Source of the DNA: Bradyrhizobium glycinis
GTDB lineage: Bacteria; Pseudomonadota; Alphaproteobacteria; Rhizobiales; Xanthobacteraceae
DNA: 64,000 nucleotides
Assembly (NCBI RefSeq): GCF_016031655.1
Contig: NZ_JACCHQ010000025.1
Span: 1 to 64,000 of the forward strand
Direction: 5' to 3'
This document shows, one piece after another, positions 1-8,579 of this stretch. The notes beneath the pieces were generated by a model, which was not told the DNA's origin, ran no database searches, and saw only the letters and a list, made by a program, of their open reading frames with translations. Both the position numbers and the translations under genes were made by a program. The stretch's first letter is position 1. Each line of letters starts with the position of its first letter.

Positions 1-435
1 TGCCTGTGCCAGGAAGATGCTCATCTTCGTCAACGCCGTGGTGGCTCGCGGCACGCCGTGGTGCGGCGAACCACCGATGCGATCATTCCCTGTTACTTAG
101 TTCGACCGGCACGCGTTTCTTCGTCCCGACCTGCGGCTGCTCACGACGTCGCGCGCAGCGGCGGTCAAGGATGGCCGTCGCTCGCCCTAACCTCACCTGA
201 TCTTCCGCCAGGCCACGCCTTGACCGACGCGAGCACGGCGTCATCATGGGAAGACGCAGACGACCCCAAAAGGCAGCTACCGTTTAATGGTTGCTACGAA
301 GCTGTCTGAGCGGTCCGCGCCTCCGTTCACAACACTGTTATTGTGGCCACTGACGCCCCTCGCGCCAACTGGGCGTTTTGCACGTGGTGTTGTAGCTTGC
401 CGGCAGCAGCTGCACCGCTGGCAGGAGGAACTGAC
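1..435. other. Left-edge non-coding stretch
   Basis: No convincing gene is visible. Short open frames exist on both strands but none has a recognisable product or good ribosome binding site. A frame reaching upstream to 343 is continuous with the next gene, but that gene has a clear Shine-Dalgarno and start at 436. The stretch probably holds that gene's promoter, which I cannot point to. Confidence 0.4.
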
Positions 436-939
436 ATGACCAAGGTCGTACTCACCCGCCGCAACCTCCTCGCGGCCGGCGGCTCCGTCCTCGCAACCGG
501 GCTTCTGGCAACCGGCGCTTCCGGCCTCCTGCTGCCGGCCCGTGCGAGCGGCCTCGCGCCGACCGAGTCAATGTTGGGCGGCGCGAACAATTACCGCAAG
601 GGCGCGGCGATCGTGGAGCGGATCGGCAAGGGCGGTTTCTGGATGAGCGGCACCGTGCGCCGCGCCGGCGACGGGGCTCCGCTGGCCGGGCAGCGCATCC
701 AGATCTGGGCGCACACGGTCGAAGGGCGGGAGCACGAGCCGCAGAGCCACGGCGCAACGCTCACCGACAAGGACGGCAAGTTCCGTCTGGAGATGCCGCA
801 GATCATTCCGATCTTCGGCCAGCCGCACGGCCACCTCGCCTATGACAGCGGCGAGTTCAAGACCGTCTTCCTGCGGCCGGTGATGCGGAGCGCGAAGGAG
901 ACCAGCCTCGAGGCGCACTTCGTGCTGCAGCCGGCTTGA
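436..939 (+). CDS. Tat-exported intradiol dioxygenase-like protein
   Basis: A 167-residue protein. The start at 436 follows a GGAGGA ribosome binding site at 424-429. Residues 1-33 form a twin-arginine-like signal (TRRNLLAAGG, a hydrophobic stretch, then ARASG). The rest resembles the beta-sandwich of intradiol ring-cleavage dioxygenases: SGTVRRAGDGAPLAG, QIWAHTVEG, TDKDGKFRLE, and a His-x-His pair in PHGHLAY. The family uses two Tyr and two His as iron ligands. I see the His pair but no obvious Tyr ligands, so activity is doubtful. It is followed after 13 bases by a ferric-reductase-like membrane protein, and the two probably form an operon. The fold call is from motifs only. Confidence 0.65.
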   Translation: MTKVVLTRRNLLAAGGSVLATGLLATGASGLLLPARASGLAPTESMLGGANNYRKGAAIVERIGKGGFWMSGTVRRAGDGAPLAGQRIQIWAHTVEGREHEPQSHGATLTDKDGKFRLEMPQIIPIFGQPHGHLAYDSGEFKTVFLRPVMRSAKETSLEAHFVLQPA

Positions 940-952
940 ACCCGACTTGCAG

Positions 953-1591
953 ATGACGCGATGGAGATCGGCCCGGGCGCCCCTGATCTGGGTCGCCCTT
1001 GCCTTGGCGATTGGCGTGCCGGTCGCCGCTGCCGCGGCCAGCGAGCAGCTCGCCTGGCGCGATCCGGTCTACATCCTCGCCGGCTTCGCCGGGATCATCG
1101 CCCTCGGACTCGTGCTCGTGCAGCCCTTGCTGATCGGCGGCTATCTGCCGGGATTGTCGGCCTATCGTAACAGGCGCGCCCATCACTGGATCGGCGGCGC
1201 GCTTGCTCTGGCGATCCTGATCCACGTCGCCGGCCTCTGGATCACCAGCCCGCCCGACATGGTCGACGCGCTGACCTTTTCATCGCCGACGCCGTTCTCT
1301 CCCTTCGGCGTGATCGCGATGTGGGCCATCTTCGCGGTTGCGCTCCTGGCTCTCTTGCGAGGGCGATTGGGATTGCGGCCGCGAACCTGGCGCATCATCC
1401 ATATTCCCCTCGCCATCGTCATCGTGGTGGGCAGCGTGGTCCATTGCCTGCTGATCGAGGGAACGATGGAGACGATCTCGAAGGCGGCGCTTTGTGCGCT
1501 CGTGCTCGCCGCAACGGTGAAAGTCATGATTGACCTGCAGGTGTGGCGAAAGCGGCGGACGCTGCGCGGGGAGAATGTCGCGCCGCAATGA
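953..1591 (+). CDS. Ferric reductase-like transmembrane protein
   Basis: A 212-residue polytopic membrane protein. A TTG lies at 947 and an ATG at 953; I chose the ATG. About five or six hydrophobic segments are visible. Paired histidines occur in RRAHHWIGG and ILIHVAG on one helix region, and in RIIHIP and GSVVHCLL on another. This is the pattern by which ferric-reductase-like cytochrome b domains bind two hemes. The tail KRRTLRGEN is basic and probably cytoplasmic. No FAD- or NAD-binding domain is attached, so it would need an electron partner. It sits 13 bases after the Tat-signal dioxygenase-like gene, and the two may act together at the membrane or in the periplasm. Confidence 0.7.
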   Translation: MTRWRSARAPLIWVALALAIGVPVAAAAASEQLAWRDPVYILAGFAGIIALGLVLVQPLLIGGYLPGLSAYRNRRAHHWIGGALALAILIHVAGLWITSPPDMVDALTFSSPTPFSPFGVIAMWAIFAVALLALLRGRLGLRPRTWRIIHIPLAIVIVVGSVVHCLLIEGTMETISKAALCALVLAATVKVMIDLQVWRKRRTLRGENVAPQ

Positions 1592-1611
1592 GCGATGGAC
1601 CTCACCGCGCC

Positions 1612-1742
1612 ATTGCGAGGAGCCCTTGCGACGAAGCAATCGAAACTGGCTCCGCGGACACATTCGTGGATGCTTCCGTGGATGCTTCGCGGAGCCTGTT
1701 ATCGGGCCGCGCTTCGCGCGGACCCGTTGGCTCGCCATGACG
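1612..1742. repeat. Bradyrhizobium-type intergenic repeat
   Basis: Non-coding DNA with the phrase GCGAGGAGCCCTTGCGACGA at its left and TTGGCTCGCCATGACGG at its right. I recognise both as parts of a dispersed intergenic element common in Bradyrhizobium genomes. The middle holds a short direct repeat, GTGGATGCTTCCGTGGATGCTTC. It lies between two + strand genes. Identity as a multicopy repeat is recalled knowledge and cannot be proven from one copy. Confidence 0.55.
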
Positions 1743-1799
1743 GAACCTGGCTGCGCCGCCTTGCTTGCCGCGATCATTGCCCCGGCGTAGCCTCGCGCA

Positions 1800-2276
1800 A
1801 TGACTGTCACGCCCCCCGATCTGAAAGCGTTCCTGCTCGCGACGCCGTTCTTCGGCGGTCTTTCGGAGGCAAGCCTCGACCTCTTGATCTCGATGCTGGT
1901 CGAGCGCCGCTTCGAGGGCGATGCGACCGTCGTGGCCGAGGGCGAGCCGGGGCGCTCGATGTTCATCGTCAAGTCCGGCCGGCTGGCGGTGAGCAAACGG
2001 ACGCATGCGGGCAACGTCATCCCGATATCGCGTCTGGAAGCTGGCGATTTTTTCGGCGAGATGACGCTGATCGAAATGCAGAACCGCTCCGCCACCGTCG
2101 TCGCCGAGGCACCGACGGTGCTATACGAGCTGACGGCCCAAAAGCTCTATGCCTGCTACAAGGCCGACATCCACGCCTATGTGATCGTCCTGCAGAACAT
2201 CAATCGCGAGCTGTGCCGGCGGCTGCGCCGGGCCGATGATCGCTTCGCGGCACTGCAGAGGAATGGCGACAATTGA
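1800..2276 (+). CDS. Stand-alone cyclic nucleotide-binding domain protein
   Basis: A 158-residue protein consisting almost entirely of one cNMP-binding (CAP effector) domain. The core is EGDATVVAEGEPGRSMFIVKSG, followed by RLEAGDFFGEMTLIEMQNRSATVVAE, which holds the phosphate-binding cassette region (GDFFGEM...RSATV). A short helical tail follows, ending at NRELCRRLRRADDRFAALQ. There is no helix-turn-helix, so it is not a classical Crp/Fnr transcription factor. It may sense a nucleotide or partner with another protein. It starts 208 bases after the previous gene, behind a repeat element, and is probably transcribed alone. Function unknown beyond the domain. Confidence 0.75.
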   Translation: MTVTPPDLKAFLLATPFFGGLSEASLDLLISMLVERRFEGDATVVAEGEPGRSMFIVKSGRLAVSKRTHAGNVIPISRLEAGDFFGEMTLIEMQNRSATVVAEAPTVLYELTAQKLYACYKADIHAYVIVLQNINRELCRRLRRADDRFAALQRNGDN

Positions 2277-2352
2277 CGGTCCGCAGGAGACAGAGCCGTC
2301 GCGAAACCATCATGTTTCGCTACCGGAGATCGGCCTCGACGGATCCTGGCGA

Positions 2353-2556
2353 TCACGACTTGTCGTGAGCGTACTTCTCCAGGACCAGCCGATTATACTC
2401 GTCCCTGACGGCTCTTCTGGAAACATGCCCCTTCCGGTCCTTGGCGATTTTCAGAAGATCGGGGTCGGTCGGTGCCTTCGATTTCCGCCGAAATCTCGCA
2501 AAGAGAGGGGTCGTCGGCTCCGACATCCTTCCAAACAGGCGGTCGAACCATCCCAT
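2353..2556 (-). CDS. Small basic hypothetical protein
   Basis: A 67-residue basic protein starting MGWFDRLFGRM and ending EKYAHDKS. The ribosome binding site GGGAGGA sits five bases before the ATG (top-strand complement at about 2562-2568), which strongly supports translation. No signal peptide, membrane segment or domain is recognised. It is convergent with the preceding cNMP-domain gene, 76 bases away. Real gene likely, function unknown. Confidence 0.6.
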   Translation of the reverse strand: MGWFDRLFGRMSEPTTPLFARFRRKSKAPTDPDLLKIAKDRKGHVSRRAVRDEYNRLVLEKYAHDKS

Positions 2557-2800
2557 TGTGTCCTCCCGGACAGGTCGCGAGCGAAAAGACTATCACCATG
2601 AAATGAGGGGTCAACGTGCCGTGTGACCGCACCTTTTCAAAAAAGCGCGCCAGCACATCGTTTGCAGCGGCCGCGGGCTTGAGCGACGCAGGTCAAACGT
2701 CTGGCGCCTCGCGGGCGCGCCCCACCGAACGTAGATCCACCAGCTCTTGTGGCTCGCTTGATGAGCTGCGAACCGACTGCATTCGACAGACAAATTTAGT

Positions 2801-3268
2801 CTATGGCTGAGGCGCAGGAATTGGAAGAATGCTCGTGATCTTCCAACCGTCGCCTGTTTTCACCAGCACTTGATTCATCAGGAACCGTGTAGGCTGCGCA
2901 GTCTGTCCAGGCGGTGAAATCATGAAGGTCACTGGCACATAGAGTTGCGCCACGCCCGTCTGCAATTCGATGACCTTCAGTTCGTCCATTTTCGGGTCAA
3001 GGGACCATGTGCCTTGATACAGGGTCTCGAAGCGCTTGATTGCTGCGGCGTGACCCCAGACAGGGGCGCCACGCGTGATCCACAAGAACTGAGCTGAGTC
3101 TTGCAAGAGCTCACCAACCTCCTTGAGGTCATGAGCGTTTTGTGCGGCAACAAATCTTGTGAAGAGAGCCTTCACTTCGTCCTCGCTGCCCGCGCGAACC
3201 GGGTCAGCCGTCGTCAAAAGCAGGAATGAAGCGAAGAAAGCAAGATGACTTCGTGCGCGGAAGGTCAT
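2801..3268 (-). CDS. Secreted SnoaL/NTF2-like protein
   Basis: A 155-residue protein with a signal peptide at residues 1-26 (MTFRARSHLAFFASFLLLTT, then ADPVRAGS, cleavage probably after VRA). The mature part looks like a SnoaL/DUF4440 NTF2-like cone fold: EDEVKALFTRFVAAQNAHDLKEVGELLQD, AQFLWITRGAPVWGHAAAIKRF, and a C-terminal VLVKTGDGWKITSILP strand. Such domains bind small molecules or catalyse simple isomerisations, and the substrate cannot be told. An AGGGAGGA site precedes the ATG. It appears monocistronic, probably periplasmic. Confidence 0.7.
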   Translation of the reverse strand: MTFRARSHLAFFASFLLLTTADPVRAGSEDEVKALFTRFVAAQNAHDLKEVGELLQDSAQFLWITRGAPVWGHAAAIKRFETLYQGTWSLDPKMDELKVIELQTGVAQLYVPVTFMISPPGQTAQPTRFLMNQVLVKTGDGWKITSILPIPAPQP

Positions 3269-4277
3269 GATCGTCCTCCCTTGATGTCGCGGCGAAATGA
3301 TCCGCTCGCGGTTATCCGTTGCAACAGAAAATTACTCCAATGAGGGTCCAAAGACCACGTGATTTCAGCCGGCATGTCCGGCGGTAGGATTTCCGCCTCG
3401 GGTCAAAACCCGAGATCGACCGTAACGCTTCTGGCCCGTCGGGCAAAACACCACTTCTTCGGCGCAAGCCCCGTCAACCCCCCTTTCCGCGAAAATATTC
3501 CACTTTACCGAAATTCGGAATTGCAGTATCCATCGCGCATCCCGGCCCAAGGAGAGGGGCGATCGTACGTCGTCACGAACGAGGGCCAGGGTGCGGTGGA
3601 CGCGGCTGCGTCGGGCACGCGGGGTGGACCAGGGCGAGATGAACCTCGTGAGGTCCCGGCCAGTGTGCGGAACGGACGGCGCCAACATCCGGCGAAGCCT
3701 CTTGGCGGAGCCGGAAGCTGCGTACGGCAAAACCGTGTGGTCCTGACCGTCGTTGCTACGGTCAAGCCTTGCGGAGATGCTTTTGGGCTCAACCGGGCCT
3801 GGCGGCATCGTCAATTCGCGAGGCGACGGAGGCCAGAAGGAACTCGGCTCCGGGGAGAGCAGGCATAAGCCGTCAAACCATCGCGCAGGGAAGGCCGTGT
3901 GTTGGGCTTCACCTGTATGCCGCTGTGCAGTTTTCTGCGTGTGCTTTCGCACAGCGGACCGTGGGTGCCAGCCGGCACCCGGCCTTCCCTGCGCCCTCTT
4001 CATAGAAGAGGGACACGGAAACGAGCAAAACTCGGGCGTTTCGGGTCGCGAGAACGCCGGTCTGTGCGCGGGCGAGCGCGACGCGAATGGCGCTGCCAGA
4101 CAGGATCGAGCTCAGGCAGTCATTCAATATTGTATCAATTTGATCCTATTTCCTTGGCCCGGCGCTGTGATTTCGTGTGGCAGTCCTGCGTGGGGCAGTC
4201 GGCATCGATGAGCAAGCGATGATTTCGTCAACTCGGCGCATCGAAGTTCAACCCATGGGTACCTTTTGAGCGCGTAC
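3269..4277. other. Long non-coding stretch with structured repeat
   Basis: About 1 kb without a convincing gene. Open frames run through it on both strands but none has a family resemblance, a good start, or sustained codon bias. The right half (about 3720-4012) is phrase-rich non-coding DNA containing strong nested inverted repeats, listed separately. Confidence 0.5.
3884..4012. repeat. Nested inverted-repeat element
   Basis: Perfect inverted repeats are visible directly. A 14-bp outer pair, CGCAGGGAAGGCCG at 3884-3897 and its complement at 3980-3993, encloses a 9-bp pair at 3920-3928/3949-3957 (CCGCTGTGC) and a 7-bp pair at 3963-3969/3974-3980 (GGGTGCC). An 8-bp hairpin CCCTCTTC-ATA-GAAGAGGG follows at 3994-4012. 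The phrases match my memory of a dispersed palindromic element of Bradyrhizobium intergenic regions. If transcribed it would fold as a multi-branched RNA. Function unknown. Confidence 0.65.
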
Positions 4278-4952
4278 ATGACCAGGATACTCGTCGGCTT
4301 TGCGATCGTCTTGATCGGCGCGGTTGCGGCCGGGGGTTCCATTGCCAAGAAGCAGGCGTTTTTCGAATCGCACCGCCGGAGCCGGCAAGTCATCCTTCAC
4401 TATACGCTGTCCCGGGTCGACAACCCCATCATCGTTCTCGGCGACAGCATCGTCGAAGCCTCTGCGCTGCCGCGCGAACTGTGCGGCCATGCCGTCGTCA
4501 ACGCCGGCCTCGACGGTGCCTCCACGACGAGCGACTTGGGCAATTGGTTGATGGACGTGCTCGACGGCAGACCGGCGGCCGCGATCGTGATGGCCTTGGG
4601 ACTCAACGATGCGCTGGGAGCGGCGCGTGATCTGCCGGAGTTCAAGGCGAACTACAGCGCACTCCTGGTGCAGCTTTCGGAGACGAAAGCCCGCATCGTG
4701 GTGCTCGCGGTTCCACCGCTCGAGGTCTCACCTCGTCTGACCGCCGAGGCACAGACGAGAGCAATGCGCCTGATCGAGAGCTACAATTCCGCCTTGCCCG
4801 AGCTCGCGCTTCGTGGCGGCGCGACCTTTGCCGCCCTGCCGGCAATGCCGGCGCCGCACACGATCGATGGGGTGCATCTGAACGCCGCCGGATACCAGCT
4901 GTGGAATCAAGCCATCCTGCAGGGAGCGTCCGTCGCATGCAGGGCGAGCTGA
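4278..4952 (+). CDS. SGNH/GDSL-type hydrolase
   Basis: A 224-residue SGNH-fold esterase candidate. Residues 1-22 form a hydrophobic N-terminal signal or anchor (MTRILVGFAIVLIGAVAAGG), so it acts outside the cytoplasmic membrane. SGNH blocks are visible: I, VLGDSIVEAS with the nucleophile Ser; II, Gly in NAGLDGAS; III, LGLND with the oxyanion Asn; V, DGVHLN with the catalytic Asp and His. The family removes acyl groups from carbohydrates or lipids. Its 3' end overlaps the start of an acyltransferase-3 gene, so the pair probably adds and removes or transfers acyl groups on a surface glycan. A TTG at 4266 is an alternative start. Confidence 0.8.
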   Translation: MTRILVGFAIVLIGAVAAGGSIAKKQAFFESHRRSRQVILHYTLSRVDNPIIVLGDSIVEASALPRELCGHAVVNAGLDGASTTSDLGNWLMDVLDGRPAAAIVMALGLNDALGAARDLPEFKANYSALLVQLSETKARIVVLAVPPLEVSPRLTAEAQTRAMRLIESYNSALPELALRGGATFAALPAMPAPHTIDGVHLNAAGYQLWNQAILQGASVACRAS

Positions 4953-6061
4953 CATCAAGAGTTGCTCCCGTCCGAGCCAACAAGCTGCTCGGTTTGGAGT
5001 TGCTGCGCTTCCTGACGGCTTTCGCGATTCTGGTGTTTCACTATCGCCAATTCGCCTTCGTCGGCGACAGGGAAGTCGGGCTTCTCTGGGATCAACTACC
5101 GATCTATTGGTTGCTAGCGCCATTCTACTCCAGCGGTCCCTATGCCGTCCGGATGTTCTGGTGCATCAGCGGTTTCATCTTCTTTTGGAAATATCGCGAC
5201 GCGATCGCCGATCGGGCGCTCGACGGCTGGAGATTCTTTGTCCTGCGTTTCTCCCGGCTCTACCCCTTGCACCTTGCGACGCTACTAGCCGTGGCGCTGT
5301 TGCAGCCCCTATATTTCAACGTCAATGGATCGTGGTTCGTCTATCAGAACAACGATCTTGCGCATTTCGTGCTGCAGCTGTTGATGGCCGGCAACGCGAC
5401 CTCTCAGGATGCGCTGAGCTTCAATGGTCCGATCTGGTCGGTATCCGTCGAAGTGCTGGTTTATTTCTTCTTCTTCGTCATGTTGCTGGCGACCCGTTCC
5501 TGGCTGCTCAATGTGGCGCTGATCGCCTTCAGCTTGACGGTTCCTGGAGAGATTGCGGACTGCTTTGGTTTCTTCTACGCCGGCGGCCTCGCGGCGATGG
5601 CGCGCCAGTCCCTGCAGTCCTCGCCCGCTCGTGCGTTGGCGGCCGAAATCGCGGGCTGGCTGATTGTCGTGTCGTTGACATGCGGATACTGGCTGATGGG
5701 CGGCCGACTGGAATCGATCGGCTTGCTGCTGCTTCTGATCTGCACGCCGATGCTGCTTTACTCTCTCTCGCGCGAGTTGGTTTTGCCGGCCCGGCTTCAG
5801 CGGATTCTCGAGGCGGCGGGCAACGTGACCTATTCAAGTTATCTGCTGCATTTCCCGATCCAATTGGCGATGGTGCTGGGCTTTCATGTCATGCAAGCCT
5901 CGATTCCACTCTATGACGACGCCTTCTTCGGACTATTCATCGGCATCACGCTTTTGGCGTCGCATTTCACCTACCGTTATTTCGAAGCGCCGGCGCAGGG
6001 GCTGATCCGGGCCGCGTTGCTGCCGGTCCGCGGCGGGATTCGCCGGCCGGCCATGGCCTGA
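4937..6061 (+). CDS. Acyltransferase 3 family membrane protein
   Basis: A 374-residue polytopic protein of the acyltransferase-3 family (OafA/NodX/ExoZ type), which transfers acetyl or other acyl groups to surface sugars. The family R-x10-H signature is seen in RFLTAFAILVFHY near the N terminus, followed by MFWCISGFIFFWKYR, FVLRFSRLYPLHLATLL and GPIWSVSVEVLVYFFFF. About ten hydrophobic helices span the rest. The start at 4937 has AGGGAG upstream and overlaps the SGNH hydrolase gene by 16 bases, implying translational coupling. The acceptor is unknown. It lies 11 kb from the exopolysaccharide locus, so a link with that polymer is only possible. Confidence 0.85.
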   Translation: MQGELTSRVAPVRANKLLGLELLRFLTAFAILVFHYRQFAFVGDREVGLLWDQLPIYWLLAPFYSSGPYAVRMFWCISGFIFFWKYRDAIADRALDGWRFFVLRFSRLYPLHLATLLAVALLQPLYFNVNGSWFVYQNNDLAHFVLQLLMAGNATSQDALSFNGPIWSVSVEVLVYFFFFVMLLATRSWLLNVALIAFSLTVPGEIADCFGFFYAGGLAAMARQSLQSSPARALAAEIAGWLIVVSLTCGYWLMGGRLESIGLLLLLICTPMLLYSLSRELVLPARLQRILEAAGNVTYSSYLLHFPIQLAMVLGFHVMQASIPLYDDAFFGLFIGITLLASHFTYRYFEAPAQGLIRAALLPVRGGIRRPAMA

Positions 6062-6237
6062 CCACGCTGCGGTGTTTCGCAGTCATTTCTTAACCAACAA
6101 ATTCGGCTCCGGCTGGACTCGGTTTGATGTTTACCCGACCTTAGATGCACTCAACCATAAGGCGATGGTCCGCTGGCGCGGCGCAAGCCGGGAACGCAGT
6201 AGCTTGCAAGGCTCGCATCGGAGGTCAGGGGGCCGAG

Positions 6238-7725
6238 ATGTCCGCGCTTGAGCTTTGGAACGGTCTTCGATCCGAACGCGAGAGGCCGAACACGGCCAAT
6301 CTCGGCGGATACGCCATCTATATTTTTCTGATTTCGTTGGCCTGCCTTTACTACGCGGCAAACGCACAGCTCTTGCTCGGGCATTATGATCTCGGCTGGC
6401 ACTTGGCCGCCGGGGATCTCATCAGGGATCGAGGCAGCATCCCATTCCAGGATCCCTGGGCGTTCACACTTGGCGACAAGCAATGGATCAATCTGTCCTG
6501 GCTTTGGGATGTCATCGCCAGCTTGGTCTATGAGTACACCGGCTTTGCCGGCATCGCGATCCTTGTCGTTGCCTGTGGCGCGATCATCGTCGGCTATCTG
6601 ACCTGGATCACCTTGGGCAACGGCGCCTCGGCGCTGGCGGTTTGCACAGCCGTATCGGCCGCTTCCGTGTTCTATCCGGAGTTTGCCACACCGCCCAATA
6701 TCTACCTCGCCGCATCGCCGAATACGTCGACAATGCTGCTGTCCGTCGTTTTTTACGCGTTATGCCTGAGGAAGATGCGATATCTGCTGCCGCTCCTCAT
6801 GATCCCCTGGGCGAACCTGCACGGTGGCTTCGTAATGGGTCTGCTGATCATCGGACTCTTTGCTGGCATGGCGCTGCTTCGCCGCGACTGGGCGAGCTTC
6901 AAATACCTTGGCTTCACCGGTGTTGCCTGCCTCGCCGCCACCCTCATCAATCCGCTCGGCTGGCACATTTACGTCGGCGTCATCGAGACACTTGGTCACT
7001 TCGTGCAGGCCTGCATCACCGAGTGGAGGCCATACTTCGAGAACTTCCGAGTGCCTGGAAGCATCGCCGGCCTGGCGTATATCTTGATCTTCGTTGCGCT
7101 CGAGTTGCGCAACGGACGCTCGGTTGCCGTTCCCCTGGAGGCAAGGCTGTTCGCTTGGCTGTTCCTGGGGCTCGGATTCTACGAGTACAGGTACATGTCC
7201 TTCTTCTACCTGTTCTCGACCATTCCGCTCGCACTTCACTTTGATCTGATCCTGCCAAGGCAGCTGAAAGTGCTGGCCGCGGAGGGTCGTCTTCTCACCT
7301 CGGGTGTCATCATCATTTGCGCGCTGCCATTGGTGTTCATGTTGAAGGCGCCGGCTCTTACGTTCTCGGACGATTTGATTTCGGAGCAGGACGCCGCTTA
7401 TCTCGAGGCCAACCTTTCACATGCGCGTGTTCTGAATCATTGGAACGTTGGCGGTCCTCTGATCGCCCGTACGCATGGCGCGGTGCCCGTGTTCATTGAT
7501 GGTCGGGCGGCAACCGCCTATCCGGATTCGCTGCTGCGCGACTATTTCAGACTGGCCAAATGGAACATCGACGAGTCCGCGTGGGTCGAGATTATCGAGA
7601 AATATCAGATCGATGCTGTGCTCTGGCCCACCGGGCACGACGTGCTGAGACGCTTCCTCGTCGACAAGCGCGGCTGGAAGGAACAATATGTTGGTATGCA
7701 CGAGACGCTTTATGCCAAGCCGTGA
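6238..7725 (+). CDS. Large polytopic membrane protein, GT-C-like
   Basis: A 495-residue protein. I chose the ATG at 6238, preceded by purine-rich GGAGG/GGGGG, over an in-frame ATG at 6145. An N-terminal cytoplasmic stretch of about 30 residues is followed by ten or more hydrophobic helices. The first loop contains GHYDLGWHLAAGDLIRDRGSIP, reminiscent of the first periplasmic loop of GT-C glycosyltransferases, where acidic residues bind the sugar donor. The C-terminal 120 residues are soluble (HWNVGGPLIARTHGAVPVFIDGR). Rhizobial proteins of this look are usually called hypothetical. It follows the acyltransferase by 176 bases and may serve the same surface glycan. The GT-C assignment is inference. 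Confidence 0.6.
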   Translation: MSALELWNGLRSERERPNTANLGGYAIYIFLISLACLYYAANAQLLLGHYDLGWHLAAGDLIRDRGSIPFQDPWAFTLGDKQWINLSWLWDVIASLVYEYTGFAGIAILVVACGAIIVGYLTWITLGNGASALAVCTAVSAASVFYPEFATPPNIYLAASPNTSTMLLSVVFYALCLRKMRYLLPLLMIPWANLHGGFVMGLLIIGLFAGMALLRRDWASFKYLGFTGVACLAATLINPLGWHIYVGVIETLGHFVQACITEWRPYFENFRVPGSIAGLAYILIFVALELRNGRSVAVPLEARLFAWLFLGLGFYEYRYMSFFYLFSTIPLALHFDLILPRQLKVLAAEGRLLTSGVIIICALPLVFMLKAPALTFSDDLISEQDAAYLEANLSHARVLNHWNVGGPLIARTHGAVPVFIDGRAATAYPDSLLRDYFRLAKWNIDESAWVEIIEKYQIDAVLWPTGHDVLRRFLVDKRGWKEQYVGMHETLYAKP

Positions 7726-7774
7726 CCGATGATGATTCTTGCGACGTCCCGCCTGCGCATTTGCGTGTGCAAAT

Positions 7775-8125
7775 TCAGCGGCGGGCGGCGATCGCCGTCA
7801 GCTCCAGCTTGACGCCCGCGCCGAGATCCGCAACGCCAATTGCGGCACGCGCCGGCAGATGCTCCGCGGTGAAATAGCGCTTCCACACCTGGTTGAACGC
7901 GGCCTTGTCGGCGAGGTCAGCCACGAAGATCGTCACCTGCAGAACGCAGGACAGATCGGAGCCGGCCCCCTCAAGCAGGGTCTTCATCTGGCGCAGCACA
8001 TCGTCGGCCTGGCCGGCCATGTCGAGCCCGGCATCTTCAGGGACGATGCCGCCGAGATAGAGCACGCCATTATGCTCGACGATCTCGTGGAGCAGTCCTT
8101 CATAGGGCAGGGAACGGGTGATCAC
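7775..8125 (-). CDS. RidA family protein
   Basis: About 116 residues with the RidA/YjgF signature: GVLYLGGIVPEDA, DMAGQADDVLRQMKTLLEGAGSDLSCVLQVTIFVADLADKAAFNQVWKRYF, and LPARAAIGVADLGAGVKLELTAIAA. Family members deaminate reactive enamine/imine intermediates, or act as chaperones or regulators. The conserved substrate Arg corresponds to PARAAIGV. The frame is open up to 8233, but that would run through the tRNA-Thr gene, so I place the start at the GTG at 8125, giving the usual family length. No strong ribosome binding site decides it. It is convergent with the upstream membrane protein gene. Confidence 0.75.
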   Translation of the reverse strand: MITRSLPYEGLLHEIVEHNGVLYLGGIVPEDAGLDMAGQADDVLRQMKTLLEGAGSDLSCVLQVTIFVADLADKAAFNQVWKRYFTAEHLPARAAIGVADLGAGVKLELTAIAARR

Positions 8126-8188
8126 GATCGCATCCGTGGGTGTTGCGGGCTCGCTGCCGGGCGGAGGGCTCGCGTCGGTGAGGAAAGC

Positions 8189-8263
8189 TGGTGCTGCCAG
8201 ACAGGATTGAACTGTCGACCTCTCCATTACCAATGGAGTGCTCTACCACTGAGCTACGGCAGC
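8189..8263 (-). tRNA. tRNA-Thr (GGT anticodon)
   Basis: The complement reads GCTGCCGTAGCTCAGTGGTA at the 5' end, an anticodon stem CTCCA/TGGAG with loop TTGGTAA (anticodon GGT), a T arm with GTTCAATCC, an acceptor stem GCTGCC/GGCAGC and an encoded CCA end. All four arms pair. Confidence 0.95.
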
Positions 8264-8579
8264 ATGTGCTGGGACAAGAATCGGCCGCCCGAGGGGCCTA
8301 CCAAGCGGGCCGATATCTGCCACAAGCCCCCCTCCTGTGCAAGCTTGCCAGCCCCGCCAAAACGAGAAAATCGGGCCGATATCGGCGCCAAAATGCCCGT
8401 TTTCGCCCGAACTGACCGACTTCACGCCGATTCGGGGTCTGATATCCCTGCCCAACTGGTCAGTTGGCCTGGGGTTCGGATTCGATCCATGTCGCGTTTC
8501 GCAAGGGTCCTATCGCGTCGCCTCTTGAGCTGCCACACTTCGATGGCATCCTGCTGCCGGTTGCTGTGATGGAGCCGCG
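8264..8579. other. Intergenic region between divergent genes
   Basis: About 315 bases between tRNA-Thr on the - strand and a small + strand gene. It should hold the tRNA promoter. The phrase GGGCCGATATC occurs twice (near 8309 and 8374). No gene or clear terminator seen. Confidence 0.4.

Noticed and set aside
8126..8233. RidA N-terminal extension
   Set aside because: It would run into the tRNA-Thr gene and exceed the family length; the GTG at 8125 is used.
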